Translations under genes and position numbers: made by a program
Source of the DNA: Bacteroidetes bacterium UBA4414
Lineage (GTDB): Bacteria; Bacteroidota; Bacteroidia; Chitinophagales; Chitinophagaceae
Reading direction: 5' to 3'
DNA length: 59,826 nt
NCBI GenBank assembly: GCA_002389765.1
Contig: DGQM01000009.1
Coordinates: 123-59,948, forward strand
Shown: one piece after another, positions 25,691-34,278 of the stretch
Position numbering within the stretch: position 1 is the stretch's first letter
Layout: the number at the start of each line of letters is the position of its first letter
Notes under the pieces: generated by a model
Told to the model about the DNA's origin: nothing
Databases searched by the model: none
The model's input: only the letters and a program-made list of their open reading frames with translations

Positions 25691-27409
25691 TTATATTTTA
25701 AAGTGTTTCAGCAGTATTACTTCTTTTTCTTCCAGCAAACGCCATTCGCCGCGTGGCAGGTTTTTCTTCGTAAGGCCCGCATACATTACACGGTCCAGTT
25801 TTTCTACTGCATAGCCCAGACTCTCGAATATGCGACGCACAATACGGTTGCGACCACTGTGTATCTCTATACCCAGTTCGTTTTTCTCATCCAGATAAGA
25901 AAGTGCATCTACCGTTACAGGACCATCCTCCAGTTCAAGACCAGCCAGTATAGCTTCAAAATCTTTCTTTGTCAGTGGCTTATCCAGCGTTACCTGGTAT
26001 ACTTTCTTGGTTTCGTAGCTCGGGTGCGATAGTTTCTGTGCCAGATCGCCATCGTTAGTAAGTAGCAGCAAACCTGTTGTGTTCCTATCCAGCCTGCCCA
26101 CAGGGTACAGCCTGTCTATCTCTGCGCCTGCCACCAGATCCATCACCGTATCACGTCCTTGTGGGTCGTCTGTAGTAGTAATGTATCCTTTAGGTTTGTT
26201 CAGCAACAGGTATACACGGTTTTTCTGCGGTGTCAGTTTTTTACCTGCAATGGTTACTTCGTCAAACTCCTGTACGCGGTAGCCCGGATCCAGTGCCAGT
26301 TCACCGTTTACTTTTACCTTGCCTTTCTTCACCATTTCTGCCGCTTCCCTTCTGCTGCAAGTACCGCTATGTGCTATGTACTTGTTCAGCGTCATTTCTT
26401 TTATCTCATTCTCTTCCGTTTCGTCGTCTTCTTTTTTGAAGCGCTTTTTGCTCGCTTCTGCCTTCTTGGTAAAGTATTCTTTCTTGGCTTTCTCGTATTT
26501 TTCAGCCTCGTTTTTGCGGAACGGGCCACTTACTTTGCGAGAACCCAGCGGGAATGCCTTATCAAAATCTTCAGCACGTTCGCCCTTCTTAAGCGTCAGC
26601 TTTTTGCCTTCGCCCAATGATTTTTCAAATTCCTTAGGGGTTACGAAGTTCTTTTCGTAGTCCTCTACAGGACGGGCTGCCTTATCTTCTTTAAATATAT
26701 TACGTTCAGAAAACTTCTTTTTGCTTTCAGGACGGTTGTCTTTTTTATCGAATTTGCCGCCTTTTTTATCCTTATCGAAGCTTTTATCCTTGTCAAAGCT
26801 GCGTTTTGGCCTCTCATCCCCATCGCGGCTGAAGCTACGCTTAGGGCGGTCTTCGCCATCCTTATTGAATGAACGTTTAGGACGGTCACCATCTTTATCA
26901 AACGAGCGCTTGGGGCGGTCGCTATCAAACTTACGGTCTTTGTTATATGGAGATTTTTCGTAGCTGCTGCGCTTTTGTTTATCCTCCCCATCGCGGCTGA
27001 AGCTACGTTTCGGGCGGTCTTCACCATCCTTGCTGAATGAGCGTTTAGGACGGTCGCCATCTTTATCGAACGAGCGCTTAGGGCGGTCGTTGTCAAATTT
27101 GCGGTCTTTATTGAATGGTTTGTCAAAGCTGCGCTTTGGTTTGTCCTCTCCATCGCGGCTGAAGCTACGTTTAGGTCTGTCTTCCCCATCTTTCGGGAAA
27201 GAACGCTTAGGACGGTCATCGCCATCTTTAGAAAATGAGCGTTTGCTCCTGTCATCACGGTCAAAATTCCTTTTAGAGCCGAAATCGTCATCGCGCTTGT
27301 CCCTGCCTGCAGGCTTTTTAAAGCCACCCGCAGGTTTGCCCGTACCTCTCTTTTCAAAGCCTTTCTTATCGCCGTCCCTACCTTTGCCGGAAGATGGATT
27401 ATTCCTCAT
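25691..27409 (-). CDS. RsuA/RluB-type pseudouridine synthase with a long charged repeat tail
   Basis: A 572-residue protein. Residues 1-50 are Lys/Gly/Arg-rich. Residues 51-215 are a repeat array in which KRSF (or KRSS) occurs about twelve times in units such as DRPKRSFDKDGD, with a higher-order block repeated twice. An S4 RNA-binding domain is at about 340-385. The catalytic domain follows with NKPKGYITT and GRLDRNTTGLL (Asp about 441). This is a 23S rRNA pseudouridine synthase of the RsuA/RluB type; the target site cannot be chosen. The tail likely acts as a disordered RNA- or ribosome-binding arm. It has a perfect -7 box upstream. Confidence 0.87.
   Translation of the reverse strand: MRNNPSSGKGRDGDKKGFEKRGTGKPAGGFKKPAGRDKRDDDFGSKRNFDRDDRSKRSFSKDGDDRPKRSFPKDGEDRPKRSFSRDGEDKPKRSFDKPFNKDRKFDNDRPKRSFDKDGDRPKRSFSKDGEDRPKRSFSRDGEDKQKRSSYEKSPYNKDRKFDSDRPKRSFDKDGDRPKRSFNKDGEDRPKRSFSRDGDERPKRSFDKDKSFDKDKKGGKFDKKDNRPESKKKFSERNIFKEDKAARPVEDYEKNFVTPKEFEKSLGEGKKLTLKKGERAEDFDKAFPLGSRKVSGPFRKNEAEKYEKAKKEYFTKKAEASKKRFKKEDDETEENEIKEMTLNKYIAHSGTCSRREAAEMVKKGKVKVNGELALDPGYRVQEFDEVTIAGKKLTPQKNRVYLLLNKPKGYITTTDDPQGRDTVMDLVAGAEIDRLYPVGRLDRNTTGLLLLTNDGDLAQKLSHPSYETKKVYQVTLDKPLTKKDFEAILAGLELEDGPVTVDALSYLDEKNELGIEIHSGRNRIVRRIFESLGYAVEKLDRVMYAGLTKKNLPRGEWRLLEEKEVILLKHFKI
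26765..27259 (-). repeat. In-frame DNA repeats coding for the KRSF array
   Basis: The region encoding residues 51-215 of the pseudouridine synthase is a set of near-identical short repeats of about 33-36 bases. Two larger copies of about 150 bases, each coding for NKDRKFD, then RPKRSFDKDGD, then two further KRSF units, are clearly seen. Copy-number change by slippage is expected. Confidence 0.85.
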
Positions 27410-27438
27410 TATTCAGTTTTATTCAATATGATAAGCTG

Positions 27439-27446
27439 CAAAGGTA
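27439..27446 (-). promoter_or_regulatory. -7 box TACCTTTG for the pseudouridine synthase gene
   Basis: A perfect TAnnTTTG match on the reverse strand, 29 bases before the ATG of the pseudouridine synthase. Confidence 0.65.
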
Positions 27447-27519
27447 CAATCTTTACGGGGGACTAAAGTTTTTTTGAAAAATCTGTAACATTTTTGTTGC
27501 CAGAGCTATATACTAAGGA

Positions 27520-28002
27520 ATGGAGCTTAAAGATTACAATAACTGCGTTAAGGAGTGGGCTGATGCACTTTTCCGCTTTGCCTGCAAAAGCACAGGCAAC
27601 GAGGAAGACGCAAGGGATGTAGTACAGAACAGCTTCGAAGTATTGTGGCAGAAAAGGGAAAATGTGGCCCCCGCCAAGGCAAAAGCCTTTTTGTTTCAGG
27701 TAGCGTACAACCAGTCTATAGACAACTACAGGAAACAAAGCAGGGTGAGCTACAAAGAGGAAATAGATGACAGCCGCAGTATAACACCGGGGCAAAGCGA
27801 CCTGAAACGGGTATTGGAACGTGCACTGACCAAACTCGACGAACAGTCAAGAGCGCTGGTATTGCTGAAGGACTATGAGGGCTACAGCTATGAGGAGATA
27901 GGACAAATAACGGGACTGAACGAAAGCCAGGTAAAAGTATACCTGCACCGTGCCCGCAAAGTGCTGAAGGAATATTTAGTAAGTGTTGAAAACGTAATAT
28001 AG
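27520..28002 (+). CDS. ECF-type RNA polymerase sigma factor
   Basis: A 160-residue sigma factor. Region 2 is at about 8-75 (EEDARDVVQNSFEVLWQKR) and region 4 at about 100-152 (LKDYEGYSYEEIG, LNESQVKVYLHRARK). It is followed 2 bases later by a membrane anti-sigma-like gene and then a secreted outer-membrane-type protein. This three-gene unit points to an envelope-stress or surface-sensing circuit. The promoter is not obvious; TGTAACATTTTTG lies upstream but does not match the housekeeping box exactly. Confidence 0.9.
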   Translation: MELKDYNNCVKEWADALFRFACKSTGNEEDARDVVQNSFEVLWQKRENVAPAKAKAFLFQVAYNQSIDNYRKQSRVSYKEEIDDSRSITPGQSDLKRVLERALTKLDEQSRALVLLKDYEGYSYEEIGQITGLNESQVKVYLHRARKVLKEYLVSVENVI

Positions 28003-28004
28003 CG

Positions 28005-28871
28005 ATGGTGAACCTGGAGAATTATGAAGAGTACATGATGATGTACGCAGACGGAGAGCTGGACGAGGTAGCAACCAAAGCCCTTATGGACTTTGTAGCT
28101 GCCAACCCTGAGCTGGCCAAAGAGCTGGAGGCATACTCAGCTACCAAGCTGGTACCCGATACCACAATGGTATATGCCAATAAAGACCAGCTGATGAAAA
28201 CCCCACCTGCAGGCGGGCGTACCATAGGTATGCGCACATGGTGGATGTATGCGGCGGCGGCAGCGGTACTATTGTTCACCGTTACCATCATGAGGAAAGG
28301 CGGCGATACTGCAGACAGCCCTGCAGTAGCAAGCAATACACCAACAACACAGCAACCCGCCTCAACACCAACAACACAAACACCTGTAACAGATAATAAA
28401 ACCGAAAAGGACTCAAACAAAGAAGAGCTCCATTCAAATCCGATAATCCCTGTTAACCATGAAAGCAATATTGCTAACGCGAAAAGTAAAAAGCAAAAAG
28501 CAAAAAGTATTGTTGAAGAACAGCCGCAAGAAGAAATAAAGATTGCTAAAGAAGAGAAAGTAACACCCGCACCTCAACAACCTGCTTACAAACCTGAAAA
28601 CGAACCTGTGCAACAAGTATTGGCACAGCAAACAGAAAAACCAAACAAAGTAGAAGAGATAAGCACACCAACAGAAGAAACAAGCAACGAACAATCAAAA
28701 CCAAGAAGACGCTTGCTGGATTTACTGCCCATAAGCAGAAGCAAAAAAGAAGGTGCAAGTATGATAGCCAGCGCAGTAAGCAAAAGAGTAGAAAACGTAA
28801 CTGAAAATCTGAAAGACACAGACATAAAACTAAAAATCGGTAACAAAGAAATATTTGTAGTTAAACTTTAA
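28005..28871 (+). CDS. Membrane anti-sigma-like protein
   Basis: A 288-residue protein. Its N-terminal acidic cytoplasmic part contains YADGELDE, as in anti-sigma helix-turn domains. One transmembrane helix (MYAAAAAVLLFTVTIM, about 81-97) precedes a long Thr/Gln/Pro/Lys/Glu-rich linker and a C-terminal basic region that ends LKIGNKEIFVVKL. It lies between the sigma factor and an outer-membrane protein gene, which supports an anti-sigma role. The linker is probably disordered in the periplasm, and no zinc-binding Cys/His cluster is seen. Confidence 0.72.
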   Translation: MVNLENYEEYMMMYADGELDEVATKALMDFVAANPELAKELEAYSATKLVPDTTMVYANKDQLMKTPPAGGRTIGMRTWWMYAAAAAVLLFTVTIMRKGGDTADSPAVASNTPTTQQPASTPTTQTPVTDNKTEKDSNKEELHSNPIIPVNHESNIANAKSKKQKAKSIVEEQPQEEIKIAKEEKVTPAPQQPAYKPENEPVQQVLAQQTEKPNKVEEISTPTEETSNEQSKPRRRLLDLLPISRSKKEGASMIASAVSKRVENVTENLKDTDIKLKIGNKEIFVVKL

Positions 28872-28885
28872 AAAACGAACTGAAG

Positions 28886-29695
28886 ATGAAACTGATTTAT
28901 TGCCTGATGGCGGCTACAATGATAAGCCTTAGCGCCAATGCACAAGACGGAGACAAAAAAGAAAAAAAATCAACTACCATCACTTTAGGCTCTGACGGCA
29001 TTAAAGTGAATGATAAAAAAATAGAAGAAAAGCCGGAGAAGAAAGTAGACCTTTCTGTAGGTATGGTAGATATTGGTATCAACTCTATCATCGACAATAC
29101 AAACTACGGCAGCACTGAAGCAAAATCATTTCTGCAAGTACCGCAAAGCCTGCAAAACGAAAACCTCTTCAGCATGCGTACAGGTAAATCATGGAATGTG
29201 AATGTATATCCTGTAATGGTAAAAATGCGTTTGCACAACGGTAAAAAACAGAGAATCTATTTTTCAACGGGTATTGGTTTGCAGATGTACAACTTCCGTT
29301 ACACCAAAAACATCAGCTACAGAAATGAAACGGTACCGATGGTGGTAATGGATACTATCAGCTTCAGTAAAAATAAAATAGGCCTCACCTACCTGAATAT
29401 TCCACTGCAATTTACCTTCAAAACAAAACTGGCAGACAAAGCATGGCTGGTATATGGTGTAGGTGCAACAGGTGGCTACCGTATAGCATCGTGGAACAAA
29501 CAAGTATCTCCTGAACGCGGTAAGCAAAAGAACAGAGACGAATTCAACTTCAACGATTTCAATGCTTGTGTAACAGGCGAAATTGGTTTGGATAATGTAT
29601 TCCGTCTGTTTGCCAGCTATCAGCTGACACCGCTACACAGCACAGCCTTAGATCAACGTCCGTTTACAATAGGCCTGCGCTTTGGTGGCATCTAG
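28886..29695 (+). CDS. Predicted outer-membrane beta-barrel protein of the sigma operon
   Basis: A 269-residue protein with a signal peptide ending near SANAQD. A short Lys-rich stretch comes next, then a strand-rich domain with aromatic-terminated segments. It ends in a pattern of paired strands (RPFTIGLRFGGI), as in PorT-like outer-membrane proteins. It may be a target or sensor of the upstream sigma/anti-sigma pair. The gap to the anti-sigma gene is 14 bases. A strong terminator follows. Confidence 0.72.
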   Translation: MKLIYCLMAATMISLSANAQDGDKKEKKSTTITLGSDGIKVNDKKIEEKPEKKVDLSVGMVDIGINSIIDNTNYGSTEAKSFLQVPQSLQNENLFSMRTGKSWNVNVYPVMVKMRLHNGKKQRIYFSTGIGLQMYNFRYTKNISYRNETVPMVVMDTISFSKNKIGLTYLNIPLQFTFKTKLADKAWLVYGVGATGGYRIASWNKQVSPERGKQKNRDEFNFNDFNACVTGEIGLDNVFRLFASYQLTPLHSTALDQRPFTIGLRFGGI

Positions 29696-29741
29696 TTTGA
29701 ACCAGGATTTTTAGGATTAGTGGATTGACCAAGATTGATTA

Positions 29742-29784
29742 ATAATAAAAGAAGCCTTCGCGTTGCGAAGGCTTCTTTTATTAT
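29742..29784. terminator. Bidirectional terminator, perfect 20-bp stem
   Basis: A perfect 20-bp stem (29742-29761 with 29765-29784) with a GTT loop and A/T-rich ends. It serves the sigma operon on the forward strand and the CCC-motif gene on the reverse strand. Confidence 0.92.
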
Positions 29785-29799
29785 GTTATAAAACTGAGA

Positions 29800-30171
29800 T
29801 TATTTGAATAATCCTTCTATTGCCTCGCGTGTTGCTTCCTGATTGCCTAAATTTTCTACACCAATCGTGATTATGAACCAAACATAAAAAGCAATACTCA
29901 TCAGCGAAAATACGATAGCTATAATAGCGCATATTTTACCTGCTTTCAGATTGCTGTAAGAACCGGGTGTGTACATTGCCGGGTTTGCAACATAACGGTT
30001 AGTATCTTTGCCCGCCAATACCAATGCTATTATAGATGTGATAAGCCCACCACCATAACAGCAACATAGAAGAATGGACACAATACCTAATACCAATACT
30101 GCCGTTGCATTGGGCAATGCTATTTGTGGCTGGTTCAGTTGTTGTTGTTCTGAGTAATTGTTTTCAGTCAT
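29800..30171 (-). CDS. CCC-motif membrane protein
   Basis: A 123-residue protein with a Gln-rich N terminus, a hydrophobic helix carrying the CCCYGGG motif (about 36-43), a polar loop and a second helix pair (about 79-105). This matches the CCC-motif membrane proteins (DUF4190-like) of Bacteroidota. Its 5' end overlaps the DUF2752 gene by 4 bases, so the two are translationally coupled. Function unknown. Confidence 0.8.
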   Translation of the reverse strand: MTENNYSEQQQLNQPQIALPNATAVLVLGIVSILLCCCYGGGLITSIIALVLAGKDTNRYVANPAMYTPGSYSNLKAGKICAIIAIVFSLMSIAFYVWFIITIGVENLGNQEATREAIEGLFK

Positions 30172-30488
30172 ATCAGTTGGTTTGTGAAGATTTTGTAGAT
30201 ATAGTTCATTAAGATTACGATAGTAGCTACAATATATAAATATTTCACAGCTGCAGCTCCATACCTAAATTTAAACACCAGATGTAGCAGAAGAAATACT
30301 ACAGTAGCTATTATAAATAATGTTGGCGGATAGAAATGCCACGAAGTTTGTAAATCTCCCTTCAGCAATGCAACAGTACTTCTTTGTAAACCGCAACCGG
30401 GGCAATCTAAATGCATCAGCTTTTTAGATGGGCATGAAAGCATATGCTGTTCTACCCATGCAATGCAATTATGGTATGCCGATGCCAT
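30168..30488 (-). CDS. DUF2752 membrane protein
   Basis: A 106-residue protein with the DUF2752 signature DCPGCGLQRSTVALLKGD, followed by hydrophobic helices at about 50-72 and 80-100. The Cys/Gly motif sits at the membrane edge. DUF2752 and CCC-motif genes are regular neighbours in this phylum, which suggests a shared complex of unknown role. Confidence 0.82.
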   Translation of the reverse strand: MASAYHNCIAWVEQHMLSCPSKKLMHLDCPGCGLQRSTVALLKGDLQTSWHFYPPTLFIIATVVFLLLHLVFKFRYGAAAVKYLYIVATIVILMNYIYKIFTNQLI

Positions 30489-30492
30489 GGAG

Positions 30493-30870
30493 TTATTCTT
30501 CTGTTATACCTGCTGCTTTTTTGTGTTTAGCTCTTTCTTCTTCCAATACAGACTGTGCTTCTTTGAAGGTAACCATGATTTTACCAATCAGTTCTTCTAT
30601 TTCAGGTCGGCCTTCTTCTTTGCGTCCCAGTTCTTCTATACGCAGCAGTTGTGCATGCATGTCGCGTATCTTCACTATCCCTACACTCGACTTGAGGAAG
30701 TGTGCCTGTTTGTAGATAGCTTCCCAATCGTTCGTGTTACGTATCAGATGTTCCAGCTTATCAAGGCCTTCGGGAGTGGTACCCAGAAAGATATCGAGCA
30801 ATTCGTAAAGGTATTTAGAATCCCCTCCTGAAAGTTCCTGCAGATAACTGAAATCTATTAGTGGTTCCAT
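30493..30870 (-). CDS. Hpt domain phosphotransfer protein
   Basis: A 125-residue helical protein with the phosphoacceptor motif AHFLKSSVG (His about 57), as in histidine-phosphotransfer domains that pass phosphate between hybrid kinases and response regulators. No kinase gene is adjacent. The ATG at 30870 is preferred, since a perfect -7 box (30892-30899) covers the upstream TTG start. It lies 4 bases ahead of the DUF2752 gene. Confidence 0.82.
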   Translation of the reverse strand: MEPLIDFSYLQELSGGDSKYLYELLDIFLGTTPEGLDKLEHLIRNTNDWEAIYKQAHFLKSSVGIVKIRDMHAQLLRIEELGRKEEGRPEIEELIGKIMVTFKEAQSVLEEERAKHKKAAGITEE

Positions 30871-30891
30871 ACGCAACGATATAGTTATTGA

Positions 30892-30899
30892 CAAAGATA
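30892..30899 (-). promoter_or_regulatory. -7 box TATCTTTG for the Hpt-DUF2752-CCC unit
   Basis: A perfect TAnnTTTG match on the reverse strand, 21 bases ahead of the Hpt start. Confidence 0.65.
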
Positions 30900-30918
30900 T
30901 AAACCTCCTGCAATCTTG

Positions 30919-32598
30919 CTACTTTTTAGGTGCTAAAAGCGCCTGGTATTGTGCAGGTTGTGTAAGGATAGAAATGGCTTTGTTGAAATCTTCATCATCT
31001 TTCAGTCCGTTTTCTATTCTGCCGCGTATGTAGTAGTAGCGTGTTATGATTTCGCTCTGCAACAGGCGGGTTATTTCTTTCTTATTCTTCTGCAAATCTT
31101 GTTTTTTATCGTGCGATGCTTTTGCCATGAGTGCGTTGTATTCAGTCTTCAACGCATCAAAAGATTTGTTGCGTGTGGTTATTTGTTTAAAAGAATCAAG
31201 TGCTACTTCCGCATCTGTTTTGTACGCATAGTCTTTACCCTCCAGCCATTTTGCAAAATCGGCAAACTCTGCATCTGTAATGGCAAAGCTACCCGCAGGT
31301 GCAATTGTTTTATGTGTTTTTACATACTGTGTAGCGTATTCAAAAAACATATTCTTTACATAAAGTGTTACTGCCAGTTTGCCAATTTCTTCGTTAGGTA
31401 CGGTTATGTCGGGGTCTACACCACCACCACTCAATACCCTACGGCCACCTTTTGTTTTGTACTCTTTCTTCAGTGAATCAGGGATATGCCCTACACTACC
31501 ATCCGCATTGCGGCTGGCATAGTCTATAGCCTGTATGCAGCGCCCGCTTGGAGTGTAGTATTTTGCTGTAGTCAGCTTCAGGCGTGCGTTATAACCCACA
31601 GGCTTAGTTATCTGCACCAAACCCTTGCCATAAGAACGCTCGCCTATTACTACCGCCCTGTCAAGGTCTTGCAGCGTACCTGATACCACTTCTGATGCAG
31701 ATGCAGATGAACTGTTAATAAGCACTACCACCGGTATTTTTTCATCCCAAGGTGCTCCTTGAGTTTTAAACTCCTGATAAGACTCCTGAATCTTCCCTTT
31801 TGTAGTAACCACTAGTTGGCCACGGTCTACAAACAGGTTGCAGATAGATACCGCTTCGTCCAGCAAACCACCCGGATTATTGCGCAAATCGAGCACTACA
31901 GATTTCAGATTAGGTTGCACCTTCTTCAAGCTATCGAGCGCGCTGCGCAGAATGCGGCTACATGCCGGTGTGAACTGCGTAAGCGTTACGTATGCAATAT
32001 TTTTATCAGGACCTACCAAACCGGCAAATGGTACGCTGGAAATCTCTATCTCGCTTCGCGTAAGTTTTTTTACAGACTCAACACCTGTAAGCGCATCTTT
32101 TATAAGCATAGACACCTGTGTACCGGATGCACCCTTCAGCAACGTGCTGATGGCATCCATATTTTTATCCTTCAGTTGCTGGTTGTCTATAGATAACACT
32201 TCATCTCCGGGCTTTAGTCCGGCAGATACTGCAGGGCTATTTTCGTAAACATCACCTATATATACTTTTTCCTCTTTTTTACGAAGATTGGCGCCTATAC
32301 CACCAAACTTGCCTGTTGTCTGAAATTCGTATTCCTCAATATCAGATTCTGTGATATAGTTGGTATAAGGATCCAAATCATCTAACATGGCATCTATACC
32401 CGTCTTTATCATCTTGCCCGGCTCTATAGGGTCTACATAGTAGGAGTTAAGCTCTTTGAATATAGTGGTATATATATCTAGATTTTTAGATATTTCGAAA
32501 TAAGAATCAGGTGCCTGTGCTCTTACAAACAACAATGCAACACCTGAAACCAACAAACCAAGTAAAAAACCTCTATATTTTCCGAATATATTCTGCAT
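30919..32598 (-). CDS. S41 family C-terminal processing protease
   Basis: A 559-residue periplasmic serine protease of the CtpA/Prc type. Signal anchor at about 9-27. PDZ domain at about 95-180 (GIGANLRKKEEKVYI, SAGLKPGDEVLSI). The catalytic domain has LRNNPGG, the nucleophile Ser302 (SASASE) and Lys325 (RSYGKG). It trims the C termini of envelope proteins. The C-terminal 130 residues are helical and Lys-rich. The gene lies upstream of the Hpt gene on the same strand, separated by 25 bases, but that gene has its own promoter. Confidence 0.92.
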   Translation of the reverse strand: MQNIFGKYRGFLLGLLVSGVALLFVRAQAPDSYFEISKNLDIYTTIFKELNSYYVDPIEPGKMIKTGIDAMLDDLDPYTNYITESDIEEYEFQTTGKFGGIGANLRKKEEKVYIGDVYENSPAVSAGLKPGDEVLSIDNQQLKDKNMDAISTLLKGASGTQVSMLIKDALTGVESVKKLTRSEIEISSVPFAGLVGPDKNIAYVTLTQFTPACSRILRSALDSLKKVQPNLKSVVLDLRNNPGGLLDEAVSICNLFVDRGQLVVTTKGKIQESYQEFKTQGAPWDEKIPVVVLINSSSASASEVVSGTLQDLDRAVVIGERSYGKGLVQITKPVGYNARLKLTTAKYYTPSGRCIQAIDYASRNADGSVGHIPDSLKKEYKTKGGRRVLSGGGVDPDITVPNEEIGKLAVTLYVKNMFFEYATQYVKTHKTIAPAGSFAITDAEFADFAKWLEGKDYAYKTDAEVALDSFKQITTRNKSFDALKTEYNALMAKASHDKKQDLQKNKKEITRLLQSEIITRYYYIRGRIENGLKDDEDFNKAISILTQPAQYQALLAPKK

Positions 32599-32743
32599 AC
32601 GCTAATGAGCAATGTATATAACAGCAATGTACGAAAAATAGTATGCTGTAAGATTTGAGGCTGGTTTTTAACAGATTTATGACAGAAAAACAGTTGGATA
32701 GCCGGATTAATATGTCTATATTGCAGTAGATAAATAATGTGAA

Positions 32744-33460
32744 ATGAAGAAATTTATACTAAGCCTGTCTATCATACTTGGATTAGCTGCAACACATGAA
32801 GCAAGTGCTCAATTTACTATCGCTAAAGACACTGCAAAAGGTGTTATATCTGATGGCGGTGGTAAAATCAGTAATACTGTAACTAATACTGCTCCAGGTG
32901 CAAATAAGTTTGATTGGAAAGTTATCAGCACCAATATAACTTCTACCAACGGTGCATGGTACACAGGTTTTGGCCTTTGCGACAATCAATATTGCTATGA
33001 TAAAGGTATACTAGCAGGTACTACGCAAACAACACTGGATGTTGCTGCAAGTTCTGCAATGACTATGTATATATCTTATGGTTCTGACATTTCAGGTGCT
33101 AGTTCTACTGGTCCGTATTATGCTACCGTAGAGGTTTCACAAGGTACCAATAAAGATACTACTACATTTATCTTTAATAAATGGGCTACAGGCGTAAACG
33201 CTGTTGCAACCAAATCTGCTGATAACATTGTATTGTATCCTAACCCGGTACGTGACGACTTGAATGTTGTTTTCGCCGGTATGACTGAAGTAAAATCTTT
33301 GGGTATTTATAATCTGATTGGCAAGCAAGTAGGTTCTTACAAAGTGAACAATACAAGCGCATCTGTTAGTCTGGAAGGTATGCCTGCCGGTATTTATATG
33401 CTGCGATTAATGGATGGACAAGGTCATATTGTAGCTGTCCGAAAATTCAATAAACAGTAA
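32744..33460 (+). CDS. Small secreted protein with T9SS type A sorting domain
   Basis: A 238-residue protein. Signal peptide ends near HEASAQF. The middle domain of about 130 residues is a beta-rich domain with one nearby Cys pair (CDNQYC). The C-terminal 75 residues are a type A T9SS sorting domain (LYPNPVRDDLNV, GIYNLIGKQV, GIYMLRLMD). The middle domain is not recognised. A strong terminator follows. Confidence 0.85.
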   Translation: MKKFILSLSIILGLAATHEASAQFTIAKDTAKGVISDGGGKISNTVTNTAPGANKFDWKVISTNITSTNGAWYTGFGLCDNQYCYDKGILAGTTQTTLDVAASSAMTMYISYGSDISGASSTGPYYATVEVSQGTNKDTTTFIFNKWATGVNAVATKSADNIVLYPNPVRDDLNVVFAGMTEVKSLGIYNLIGKQVGSYKVNNTSASVSLEGMPAGIYMLRLMDGQGHIVAVRKFNKQ

Positions 33461-33482
33461 TTTACTTACTACAATCTTTGAT

Positions 33483-33511
33483 AAAAAGGCTTACAATTTG
33501 TAAGCCTTTTT
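33483..33511 (+). terminator. Intrinsic terminator of the small T9SS cargo gene
   Basis: A 12-bp stem (33483-33494 with 33500-33511) with an AATTT loop. The A-run and T-run are part of the stem, and it could also act in reverse. Confidence 0.88.
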
Positions 33512-33577
33512 TATTTACTGTAAGTCAAAATCTACAGCCAAAATTATTAGTAACTTAGATATCAAGAACAATTTTAG

Positions 33578-34234
33578 ATGATGCGCGCGTTTGTATTTAT
33601 ACTGGGTTTTATTCTTGCCGGCTACCATAGCTTGGCTCAGCGTCCGTTTACCGAAGGAAAAATAGAATATAGTATAGCAATAGACCCTCCCGCAAATCAG
33701 GAAGGACTTGTGCAATATAAAGGCACATACAACATAGTAGTAAAAGGACCAATGGTTAAAGAAACATTGGAATTAGAAAATGGCTATACAACTACATTGC
33801 TGTTTAACTACCAGGATAGTACAGTATACTCGCTGAAAAAGCTGGGCACAAAAAACTATGCTATACAGTTGGATCTTAAGAGCATGCAAAACAGACGTAA
33901 GAAATTTGAAGGGTATACTTTAAAAGACCTGAAAGGGAATAAAGAAATTGCAGGCACAAGCGTTAATGAGGCAATTGTGACATATAAGAACGGTAATACC
34001 GGTACTATTGCTTTTAGCAAAGACTGGACACCCGGCAATATTGTTTTTGACAATTATCCCGGCATAGCGTATTTATTGTTTTCATTCACCAACTACAATG
34101 ATGATGGAACGGCAATACGATTTACTACCAAAAACATTAACGCTCTACCTGTAGAGAACGCTGTATTTCGCTTACCATCAGGCTACAAGATTATAACCAA
34201 TGCTGAATACCAACAACTGACAAGCGGTAGGTAA
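33578..34234 (+). CDS. Unknown secreted beta-rich protein
   Basis: A 218-residue protein with a signal peptide ending near SLAQRP. The mature part is beta-rich, with wording like FTEGKIEYSI and a C-terminal strand region. This resembles DUF4412/GLPGLI-type lipocalin-like proteins of Bacteroidota, but membership is not certain. It starts with two ATG codons at 33578. No partner genes are evident. Confidence 0.65.
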   Translation: MMRAFVFILGFILAGYHSLAQRPFTEGKIEYSIAIDPPANQEGLVQYKGTYNIVVKGPMVKETLELENGYTTTLLFNYQDSTVYSLKKLGTKNYAIQLDLKSMQNRRKKFEGYTLKDLKGNKEIAGTSVNEAIVTYKNGNTGTIAFSKDWTPGNIVFDNYPGIAYLLFSFTNYNDDGTAIRFTTKNINALPVENAVFRLPSGYKIITNAEYQQLTSGR

Positions 34235-34278
34235 AACAGTTTACCGTTTCTCAATATCACCACCTAAAACTTAATGAT

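Noticed and set aside
26765..27259. CRISPR-like periodic repeats
   Set aside because: The repeats stay in frame, have no unique spacers and encode KRSF units of a protein.
26721..27431. Long open frames on the forward strand opposite the pseudouridine synthase repeats
   Set aside because: They arise from the repetitive antisense sequence; the reverse-strand frame codes for recognised S4 and catalytic domains.
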